Shown here one piece after another: positions 55,540 to 64,000 of a stretch of 64,000 bases of DNA. The stretch is from the NCBI GenBank assembly GCA_944472155.2, contig OX235279.1, positions 161,532,199 to 161,596,198 on the forward strand. The letters run 5' to 3'. The position numbers and the translations under genes were made by a program. This DNA comes from Trichobilharzia szidati. Taxonomy: Eukaryota > Platyhelminthes > Trematoda > Strigeidida > Schistosomatidae. The notes below the pieces were generated by a model. The model saw nothing but the letters and a program-made list of their open reading frames with translations. It ran no database searches and was not told the origin of the DNA. Each line of letters begins with the position of its first letter. Within the stretch, counting starts at the first letter, position 1.

Positions 55540-56575
55540 TTTTGATAAGTCACACAGTGTTACACAGTAATATTAACTGATGACGTTTCCAGCACAAATT
55601 ATTGCTCATTATCATATCAGGTTACTCACACAACTTTCCAACTTCATTTATATACATGTGTGGAATTGACTAGATATTGAAATAAAAATCAATATAGGAT
55701 AATGTACATTCAGAAATAGTAATATGAGTGTTATTGATCAATTACAATCAGATGGGAAATAAGACGAGTGTTTTTATAGTCATAATAAGTAACTTGTTAG
55801 AATGCTGTGATATGCTTGAATTGAAATAGAATTTCAAGATTATTTATTATCCTCCTCTGATTTGACTGACGGTAATAATATCTTCCATATTTCTAGTATT
55901 TGCATTGAGTCATTTCTGTTGCATGTGTTGGGTGTAGACTCAATGAACCAGGATTCAGTAATCAATCTTTCTCTCCGCCTACACAGATCACTTCTTAGAA
56001 TCTTAACTCTCTCCCACCCTATTGTATGGTTGTGTGTTAATGCATGTAGTGCAATTGCTGAGCTTTTTTCTAAACTACGTATCTTCTCAGGGTCAACCAT
56101 TCTTACCTTAGCTAAATTCTTATGTTCCGACAATATGACTACCCCCGACCTACTAGTTTGACCTATGTAGTTGACCTCACAGTCATTGCAGGGTATTTTG
56201 TAAATTATATTATTTTGTTTAATTGGGTCACCGGGTCTTTTAACCTACAGAGCTTGTCCCTGAGTGAGTTTGTAGGTTTAAATGCCACCCTAATTCCTGC
56301 TTTATTTAGAATCCTACGTAGGGTCTCAGGTGTACCCTCTTTATATGGTATAACTGTAGATGACTTATATTCTCTCTTATTTATGTTATTATTACTAGTT
56401 TCACATGTTCCACAAATGTATATAAATGAAGCGAGAAAGTTGTGTGAGTAGCTTGATAAGATTATGAGCAATAATTTGTGCTGGAAACGTCATCAGTTAA
56501 TATTACTGTGTAACACTGTGTGACTTACCAAAATAAAATCTTACCCAAGTTTTATACTAATATCAATAGGGCTAC
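55540..56575 (-). mobile_element. Penelope-like element (family B) flanked by inverted terminal repeats
   Basis: Minus-strand coding in two frames: 56471-56205 (EGTPETLRRILNKAGIRVAF, KDPVTQLNKII) and 56133-55840 (EHKNLAKVRMVDPEKI, ALTHNHTIGWERVKI), joined across a small frameshift near 56205 where the GIY-YIG start PCNDCEVNYIGQTSR is read. About 100-bp repeats in opposite orientation bound it: 55545-55640 and 56440-56550. The reverse transcriptase is absent. Very similar pieces lie at 6.1-7.6 kb. Confidence 0.75.
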
Positions 56576-56739
56576 TACCAGGTCATGACGTGGACTGCAT
56601 GAAATCTCTTAAAGCTACCACAATAAACAGAATATTTCAATTATCCTCAAGTTTGTCTAAGCAATCAAACGTTTGAAGTCCGATATACGTGCCTGTGAAT
56701 GTGTGTTCAAAAAGAAGCAGTTTTCAGTCTTTTCATATT

Positions 56740-56935
56740 CCCCTGGTAACTGAATGTATTTATTCTCTCTCACTTGATTGCGTGATCTTTGGCTTTAACC
56801 TTTCCCCTTTTCCAGCTTTACTATGATGTTATTTTGCTTGTCTCTTGTTTCTATGATTTGAGTTGAACTCACCAACATTAGCTACTCAATTCATTAGTTA
56901 CTCATCATTTTATTCACCTCTTGTTTTAATGGCGT
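56740..56935 (+). mobile_element. Penelope family D 3-prime UTR fragment
   Basis: Reverse complement of 49690-49960 (shared TCTCTTGTTTCTATGATTTG and ACTCATCATTTTATTCACCT, with differences). No coding part attached. Confidence 0.5.
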
Positions 56936-57039
56936 AACTCCTCTGTCATTGTATCAAAGTATCTTTTGTTTAAACTTTCCTTAACACTGTTTATTAATGT
57001 ACAGAATATTCCCATTAGAAAAAGACGTGAACAGCAAAG

Positions 57040-58125
57040 AAAATACTCTCCTTTTCGATGATCTATTTTCATAATCTGCGCAGTAATCGTACTTATATTT
57101 AACAATGAATTTATAAAAAACCTATCAGATACTGGTAAAATTTGTCCTCGAAAATGTGTTATGTGATGTAAGGTGTAAGCTGCCAGCTTGCGCATCACAT
57201 TCTCCATCACATAGTTAATCCAGTCTAACGTTAAGGATAAGATACCGCCGCCCTTGACCACCTTAATGGGTATTTATCAGTTTACTTCCTCGTGTGGAAC
57301 AAAGTATATCGGCTGTATGCATCGTCAAGTCCACAAACGTGTTCTGGAAAGCTGTGCAGCCTGACTAGCCAACCAGGGGAGAAAAGAAGAATACCAGAAG
57401 CTCTATCCTCGAACATACTGTCAACTCTGGACATCGAGCACCCCCACCGGCATCACTGTTCCCCAGTGCTACACAGAGTCCCTCATTATCACATGAAAAA
57501 ATTTCGAATAAGCCAGCTATACGAAGCTGTATCACACAACGCCCTAGCTGTTCGGGATCGGGAAACCGGACCTCTGATTTCAAAAGCACTACATACATTC
57601 ACTCGCCCTACCGTGACCACAGTAAAGTTTTCAGCATAATAACGCTTCATTTCATTATGTAAGTCTACTATCATTATTATTGTTATCATTATTATTATTA
57701 TCATTATTCTAATCATACTTATTTTATTATCACTCTATAATTGTTTACTAATAGCATTGCATTCCCATAGAGCGGTTCGGATGCTCGCCAACCACGCAAA
57801 TGGTCCGGGGTTCGATCCCCGGCCGACGCACACCTGATATCAATGGTTGGACTGCTAAATTTGGGCTACCGATATCACATCCCGAAAGTTCCATAGCTGC
57901 ACTAAAATATTGTGTGGAATCTAGCTATGATAAAAAGTAAGAAAATGAAAACATTGCCGCCTTTCCACTAGTTTTTGTCCACTCATTTTCTCACACCTAT
58001 TGCGTCATCCCAACTTCTGCCCCTTACTTTTCTAATCTCCAGTTAGTCATCCCCTTCTAGATTACACCTCACGATTTATGTAATACATTTTCTAGGACAC
58101 ATTTTACCAGTATTTGTGAGTTTGT
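57040..58125 (+). mobile_element. Penelope-like element (family A) tail, interrupted by a SINE-bearing insertion
   Basis: 57240-57605 is nearly identical to 25290-25660 (GIY-YIG region, with CGTCAAGTCCACAAACGTG at 57325-57343). The 3-prime UTR resumes at 57985 (CTCACACCTATTGCGTC) and runs to ACCAGTATTTG (58105). Between 57625 and 57985 lies an insertion missing from the 25-kb copy. Confidence 0.8.
57760..57925 (+). mobile_element. tRNA-derived SINE, family 3
   Basis: Head CGGTTCGGATGCTCGCC, B box GGTTCGATCCCC (57809-57820), then body CACCTGATATCAATGG and TTTGGGCTACCGATATC as at 21625-21805. It sits in the insertion that splits the Penelope tail. Confidence 0.8.
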
Positions 58126-58129
58126 GTGA

Positions 58130-60540
58130 GTTTTTTTTGTTAAATACAAATACGATTATTGTACAATAACCTATGGAAATGAATCGTAGAAAAGAAAATT
58201 TTCGTCGCTGTTTGCGTCTTTTTCTTATGACTGTTTATTAAGTTTGAGGTCTCTTCTATCATTCACTGACATCATGTTGCACTTGTTCTCCACGCAAACT
58301 TAGTTAATTTCTTCTGGCTGTACACACAGAGTTGACGAGAAGCCAACGAAATATAAAATGATGGTACCATCTCATCTTATTCTGTCTACACAAACCGCTG
58401 CCGTTGTTGTCGCTCAATTCAAATTCATAAAATGGGGAATAAGTGTATTATATACAAATATATGTCTCATAAAGTAAATTACTTCTCAAATGAGGTTGTA
58501 AAACACAAAAATTTGAATAAGAGAATAGTAAGTGTACGCTTACAAAATAGTGGGTGAGACTGAGCACTGGTGTTAAATCACCAAAGAGCTTACCTGGTAG
58601 GTGATTGTTTGAGGCCAGTCACACACACACACACATCCACTCTCTGAAGCGATTTTTACACTTGTGTCTGTGAAAAGATTTTACCACTGGCTATGGATAT
58701 CACCACAAGACAATTCACGGTGTGCAATTTTCACGGTCAACTTTTTCTAACCACCACTCTCCACCCAGACGCACCTACCTCACCAGAGTGCAAAGAGAGC
58801 ATAGTACATGTCCGCGAGCCAACAGTGAGACTTACACTATAATGCCAACTGCCATTCAGTTTGATCGCTATCCAAAAGACCTTTGCAGGATGGTAAGATA
58901 TGCAGAAAAAATTCAGTCCAGCCAGTGCAACTGGTCGATCGAGTGGCGGTGGAGATATTACGCAAAGCAGAACTACTAACATCAAGGTTGTATCAAATGG
59001 TCACCCTATACCACAACCTTAAATATCCAAAAATTGTAACGAAACCTCTATTAAGAGAGCGACTAAGCTTCACTTTGCGCAGAAGTACTGCGGCAGCACT
59101 TTAAGTTGCCGGACTCCTCCCTTCATGTAGTACGCAAAGGAAGAGGAATGAGCAAAAAGAGAGGTTCAAAAGAATTATAATCAGCAAACAAATGTACCAG
59201 ACTTGAGACTGACTGGTTTCAACACAAAACTACTTAGCACAGATGTCCAGCACTAAGTTGCCACTTCTTCCATATACCACACAGCAAGATTTCACTATCC
59301 CACCTTACACTTTTTCAGCATTGCTTGTCTCCCTTTTTAGTCTTCCTTTGTATGCTACATGGTGTGGCAACTGGAACTGCAGCAGGATTTCTATGCAAAG
59401 TAGTTCCATGTTGATACTCAGTCATTTTGTTCCGTTTAAATATCTACTTACGAGTTTACAGTTTACGCTGAGACATCACTCAAACGAGAGCTTCAGGAAT
59501 AGTGACAGTTACCACTTGACTTTTCTTAACAACTCATATCATCATTGTCAGCATAGCAGAACTCTTCAGACACTGAGTTTGAATGCTGTGAAAACCTAGT
59601 GAACATAAACTGGTTGAATAGAGAAGGGACTTCCTCAATAAACTGAGCCTTTCAAACGTCTACGCGTCCCTTGGGATTAGATTACACGACTTTATTCCAC
59701 CGTCAAATGTATTAATAAAGTATAGTCAAACGAGCGACCGCAACAGCCTTTCGTTGCCTGATGCACATCATACACTTACTACTTTACAGCATTTTTTTGA
59801 ATTTATATGATGAAAGCACACAGTGGTAGATTATTATTTACTGATAAAGTCCTCAACACACTTTAAAGCTCATAATAACATCAAGGCGACAAAACTTTTC
59901 CGTAAGGCTGGATTAGATTGGTAGACACTTGGAGGCCATTAGACCCGAACGTCGTGCAATCCTAACAGGTTTTTGAGATACCAGTGGTTACTTGGAGACT
60001 TCTTATAATATTTCTCACCACCAGAATAATAAGCGTGGCGTTTAAGCCATCACTCACTCTAACTCTCACTGAAACTGGAATATACGTAGCTTAGATAAAA
60101 CCTCGGCAATCGTAATGCATACATAAATACACGATCACAGTAGGGCATGACACAGCTATAATTCTAAACAGTAGTTTACTTAGGTGAAGGGAGAGTTACC
60201 AACCACAAAATCTTTATTCCCCAATTCTACACCTAACACGTGTAGTAGTAACAATGACGCAACGCCAATACCAGAGACATTGGTAATAATGCTGCCAGTT
60301 AAATCAAGGGATGAAAATAATGGGATTAGACGCAAGTTTGAAAGTTGAGTCTTCACGCGGTTATCAGCAAAATTGTCCTCTAAAATGACTTTTAATAACT
60401 TGTTTTAATCAAGAGAAATTCCGTTAATAAACAGACGGTCACCGCACAATAACTGCACTAGTTCACACCGAGTGATGACATCCCATGAGTATCAACAAAT
60501 TCGCTTAACACATACATCTATTCTACTTTATTTTTACTAA
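58130..60540. other. Intergenic region upstream of the transporter, unrecognised
   Basis: 58760-59000 resembles 34850-35110 (second-family LINE, apparent 5-prime region). (CA)n at 58619-58632. The rest (59100-60540) shows no recognised feature; a 118-codon plus frame at 59243-59599 overlaps second-family LINE 3-prime UTR-like sequence (59330-59420) and is not considered a gene. Confidence 0.4.
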
Positions 60541-60545
60541 ACGTA

Positions 60546-60935
60546 CTAATAAATATTATCCCTAAAAAAACACCGAGTCGCTCCCAAGCCAACCGATGTT
60601 ATAATTTCAAAGTAAACAGTCAAATTATGTGTATTAATTAAACCAAACAATAAAATCAGCATTTGATACAGGTATTTCGGGATTACTGAACCATTACAAT
60701 ATTGACCATTGCTTAAACCATCGAAATTTACAAGCAAATAAGTACAGACACGTTGAAATAATATAGACTTTAGACACACGACTGAGTTAATACACCTCAA
60801 TTCGACAAGTACGCATTGCAGAATTAAAATTCGGACTTCACTCCCTATACGAGCCCATAAAACTGACTCAACAACACACTTTTTCTCGTTACAGGCATAC
60901 CCAATTACAAACACGGAGCCTGATTTCACCACCAA
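60546..60935 (-). other. Unassigned 129-codon open frame
   Basis: Uninterrupted minus-strand frame with a Leu/Ile/Val-rich composition and no motif I recognise. It sits just upstream of the LINE at 61.2 kb on the other strand and could be its antisense 5-prime UTR. No splice or start context argues for a gene. Confidence 0.2.
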
Positions 60936-61189
60936 AATATTTAATTAGACAATTTTTATTCCATACAGATAAGAAATAATAGAGTTACCACCTTAGAAAG
61001 TCATGCCCAACGTCAAATTGAAAAATTTCACCGCCAAAAGAAATGGCCTTGAGTTCATGTATCATAGATATGACCTATTAAAAGTGACAGCTTCATACAC
61101 ACAGCTAGTAGGCAGACAAGAAAAACTTCCGTGTGTCTACGAATAAGGAAGACTGTCTAAATCTTTGGCTACCAAATAAGCCATCATTA

Positions 61190-62061
61190 TAATGCATCAA
61201 ATGTCTCGTGTTCATTTTTTCCAACCTGTTTACACTGGCGAATATTTAAAATGCCTACAGCCTGTGGATTTGCGAATCTCTACCAAACCTAAGAAAAAGC
61301 AATATGGTGGGTGGAAGCGTGCTTTACAATGTATTCCTATATATCAAATGATCGTTCCTGAGATTATGAGCACTAACTGTCGTTCCCTACCAAGTGAAAT
61401 TTAACTGTCTACAGTCCCTTGTTTCCTTATATGTATAATGCAATGCAGGAATTAATGTTCTTCAGGAAATCTGGCTACACGATCTATATGATGATAATCT
61501 AGTTTGTCTAAATGGTGTCAAATTATTTAGACAGGATCAGTGTAGCCCCAAAAAGAAATGTGGCGATAGCGTGGCAACCTTCATCAATTCTCAGGGTTGT
61601 ACTTCAGATTCAGATTCATTGTGTTTTAGATTCTCTTGTGGCAAAACTTTCCCCCTCACTGTTAGATGTCGACCAAAACATATGCCCAAATATAACTATA
61701 AATACCCTTCAAACATTCATACGGCACCTGAATGTAGTGTCTCAGAACTATCCTTTGCGTCCACTTTTGGAAATTTCTTGTCAGTGGTTACTGATGACCT
61801 CCGTTATTGTGACCACAGTTTCGTTACGTTATAAGGTCATGAAAATATTGCCAACTTCTCAAAACTACTAGAAAATACCCGTGTTCTAGTGTTTACAAGT
61901 GAATTCGGCATATTTAGAGCTCAGGAATGAGTCCCACTACTTAATTCTGGCCACTGCATCACATGCATATTGTGCAAAATACATGGAAAGCTTCACAAAA
62001 AGTTTTCCCGAATCTTGGCAATAAAACGCAACGTAGATGTCAGTACCATGTTGAAAAATAG
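61190..62061 (+). mobile_element. CR1/Jockey-type LINE, 5-prime part with endonuclease domain
   Basis: 61192-61404 ends in STNCRSLPSEI, resembling the start of an APE-type LINE endonuclease (LN.RSL..K). In other frames follow NVLQEIWLHDLYDDNLV, VATFINSQGC and TVRCRPKHMP (61450-61690), the catalytic-core region of this endonuclease family, and a DHS.V-like end (YCDHSFVTL, 61804-61830). Several stops. Broken at 62061 by a Merlin insertion and resumes at 63222. Confidence 0.7.
62054..62061. repeat. Target-site duplication, left
   Basis: AAAAATAG, identical to 63222-63229; an 8-bp duplication is characteristic of Merlin insertions. Confidence 0.9.
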
Positions 62062-63221
62062 GGCAAAGTTAAACTTTAGACACCAGTAACAACCAATCAG
62101 CAAACAACCTTGAACGGACTAATCCCATGAGAGAGGCGTTTATGATAAGTGGTAATGTATATTTATAGAAAAATGCATAAAAAATAGGATAAAACAGCTA
62201 CAACGGGTATCTTTCGCCAACATGGGACAGAGACATTTCCCAATTCAGCATCGGACTGTCAATAGAAGAGGCGCACCACATTCTCTACATATATTCATCT
62301 AAATGACTATAAATGAGATCCTTTTAGGATCCATTTATAGCCCTTATCCGATTTTTCAACCGGCACCAAAATCCTTCAATAGAATTTGTATGAGTTCCGG
62401 TTACTGGATCCACAAAATCGTTTGAATGGTTCACTCGGTGATGACTATATCCCAAGGATGAAAGCGAATTATAACCTTTCCACTCGTCCGTGTGTATAAT
62501 TGAACCCTGTTTGACAAGTCTCGTTATAATAGGTATTAACGTAGTCGCCTTTCTATCTCCTATTCTTTCAAAGAATCCCTTTCGGAGGGAAGTATCATAC
62601 AAACCTATAACCTAGATATTATTCGCTCTCTGGCGACCACGATTGTATTTCTTCTTCAGCAACACAGTCTCATCCAAGTGCACTACAACGCCGTCCCCGC
62701 CCAACAACGAGGTAATCTCCATCTTCCAAGATGCAATATCTCTACAATGCTGGTACCATTGGACTGTTGAGACGAGGCTGTCCTCCGTCTCGGCAGCTGC
62801 AGCTCTCACTGGCTGTTTCAATACCCAGTAGTTGCAGATATATAAATTTTGCGTCAACGAGAGGTGTGACCTTGCAAAAAAAGTTCCTACGAAATATTAA
62901 AATTATCAACTTACCTTCTCTAATGCTAACACGCTTGGAGCATATAGCACAACGATGGACAAATCCATCAATTGACCTACTATAGCTTTTTAAGGTCATG
63001 ATATCCCCACACGGACAAGTTCCCTCATTCCGAGGCAACCCTAAATCCAGACAATACTGCAAAACAGTGTCCTCCTCGAATTGCAAACGTAACCTTGTAA
63101 GGGCACGCATATGAAATGAATCAAGCACTATACAACATTGAACTACGTTCGTGAATCTCATTGGATAAATCGACGTCGTTCGCTGATTGGTAGTTACTGG
63201 TGTCTAAAGTTTTACTTGGCC
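62062..63221 (-). mobile_element. Merlin DNA transposon, complete but with a broken transposase
   Basis: A 1160-bp element with both terminal inverted repeats. The left end starts GGCAAAGTTAAACTTTAGAC at 62062, and the right end (complement) starts GGCCAAGTAAAACTTTAGAC at 63221. About 37 of the first 40 bases agree. It is flanked by identical 8-bp duplications and encodes one transposase on the minus strand. Merlin elements, related to bacterial IS1016, are known from schistosomes. Confidence 0.95.
62324..63161 (-). pseudogene. Merlin transposase (ISXO2/IS1016-like DDE)
   Basis: Read from 63161 downward. A zinc ribbon contains CPCGD (C49, C51) and RCAICSKR (C71, C74). After a frameshift near 62870, VVVHLDETVLLKKKYNRG supplies the first Asp (codon 62672-62674). 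A TAG stop at about 62609-62611 interrupts, then LYDTSLRKGFF. IIHTDEWKGY supplies the second Asp (62486-62488), and THTNSIEGFWCRLKNRIR the Glu (62375-62377). All three DDE residues survive, but the frameshift, the stop and a changed C-terminus (TAA around 62321) disable it. Confidence 0.9.
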
Positions 63222-63229
63222 AAAAATAG
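63222..63229. repeat. Target-site duplication, right
   Basis: AAAAATAG, identical to 62054-62061. Confidence 0.9.
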
Positions 63230-64000
63230 AGTGTAAAAAGCATGTTAAAGGATACAAACCGTGACTTATTTACTAAAAATGTTCTAGATGACACAATCAC
63301 AAGCGCAACGTGTTACCTCGAACCCTGCCCTGATGTCTTTTATCTAAAGGAGACACTCTTCTTGAGACTTGACCGTTCGTCCTCTTCCCAGCTCAAAAGG
63401 CTTAGTCTAGAAAAAGAAAGTTTATACAAAATTAAAGACAGTGCTGGTGTTGAGAGACTGAAAATTTTAATTAAACCAAAATGCAGAGATCAAATATCAT
63501 CTATAACTAAAAGTTCTTATTATAAAAAGCCCTATCAAGCTGTTAAGGAGATCAACGGCGGTAAGCAAATATATAATGATCCTTACTTATTTGATGCTGA
63601 TACTCTGAATAATTCCTTCATATGTCGTCCAGCTGATGTTATGATCTTAAACAGGTGTATATGACTGAAATTAGAACCCCAATGGTTAAGGAGAGCGAAA
63701 TGCAACTTGTTTCTACTCTTCAAAGTCATCAGGAAACACTGCTACAGCAACTCATTCATGATGTGGGCAAATATCAAATCATATCAGCTGCGAAACTACG
63801 ACTACCTTCTCGAGGTGGCTACCCACAGGAATACCATTAGGAAAAACTTTTTCACCATTATATATTGCACTCTTTGGAACCAACTACCATCTGAAAGTAA
63901 ATGTTGTGAAAACCACGATGGGTTTAAACGGAGCCTAGAAAGACACATCAACGTATGCACCCCAGCCCCTGTGAAAGGCCGAAATTTTTGGTAGAATGGT
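63230..64000 (+). mobile_element. CR1/Jockey-type LINE, continuation with the reverse transcriptase deleted
   Basis: 63242-63664 (140 codons) is the linker between endonuclease and reverse transcriptase (KRLSLEKESLYKIKDSAG, YYKKPYQAVKEINGG, YLFDADTLNNSF). At about 63650 the sequence jumps to the extreme C-terminus (63770-63990: KSYQLRNYDYLLEVATHRNT, NFFTIIYCTLWNQLPSES), so the roughly 1.3-kb reverse transcriptase expected between them is missing. The element probably continues past the window edge into its 3-prime UTR. Confidence 0.7.

Noticed and set aside
55840..56161. Plus-strand frames of about 100 codons
   Set aside because: The minus strand over the same bases reads a recognisable GIY-YIG domain; the plus frames are shadows.
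57309..57320. tRNA-like sequences (for example heads with GGTTCGATCCCC) as genuine tRNA genes
   Set aside because: All copies are attached to SINE bodies, vary in the anticodon region and do not fold as full cloverleafs by eye; annotated as SINE heads.

Overview
This window reads as nuclear DNA from a digenean flatworm, most likely the blood-fluke family Schistosomatidae (species not resolved). The evidence is a multi-exon gene with long introns plus a repeat set typical of schistosomes. That set comprises tRNA-derived SINEs whose transcripts contain a hammerhead ribozyme core almost identical in its stem II to the schistosome Sm-alpha ribozyme, RTE-type LINEs resembling SR2, many Penelope-like elements (PLEs) ending in GIY-YIG endonucleases, a Merlin DNA transposon, and LTR (Gypsy-like) fragments. 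Nothing suggests bacteria: there are no operons, no CRISPR and no long continuous genes.

One host gene can be assembled. It lies on the minus strand from 55104 (ATG) down to 20359 (TGA) in eight coding exons: 55056-55104, 50965-51108, 42884-43027, 37648-38119, 33151-33388, 24891-25073, 22517-22724 and 20359-20780. Every intron is GT-AG and every junction keeps the reading frame. The 1860-nt CDS predicts a 619-residue, twelve-pass monocarboxylate-transporter-like (SLC16/MCT, major facilitator) protein with an Asn-rich central loop and C-terminal tail. A strong splice acceptor 19 nt upstream of the ATG suggests either spliced-leader trans-splicing or an upstream non-coding exon.

Almost everything else is mobile DNA. 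0-20 kb (downstream of the gene): SR2-like LINE fragments (0.3-1.4, 9.2, 14-16 kb), PLE copies (3.0-6.0, 6.1-7.6, 8.0-8.7, 14.7, 17.6-18.9 kb), SINEs (3.5, 10.6, 13.6, 15.2 kb) and an inverted schistosome-type repeat at 16.1-16.6 kb. 20-55 kb (the gene): introns packed with PLEs (21, 25, 50, 51 kb), LINEs (23.7-24.9, 29-32, 34.6-35.5, 39.7, 41.8, 44-48, 52-53 kb), a decayed Gypsy-like gag-protease segment (26.9-28.2 kb), solo LTRs and many SINEs, several in head-to-head pairs. 55-64 kb (upstream of the gene): a PLE with inverted terminal repeats (55.5-56.6 kb), a second copy of the 25-kb PLE tail (57.0-58.1 kb), and a CR1/Jockey-type LINE (61.2-64 kb) split by a complete 1160-bp Merlin transposon with perfect 8-bp target duplications.

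The most interesting signals are the ribozyme-bearing SINEs, a possible second hammerhead-like structure with a covarying stem in the terminal repeats of one PLE family, a second SINE whose 3-prime tail copies the end of the SR2-like LINE, and the nested Merlin insertion. All family assignments were made by eye from motifs; no database search was run.
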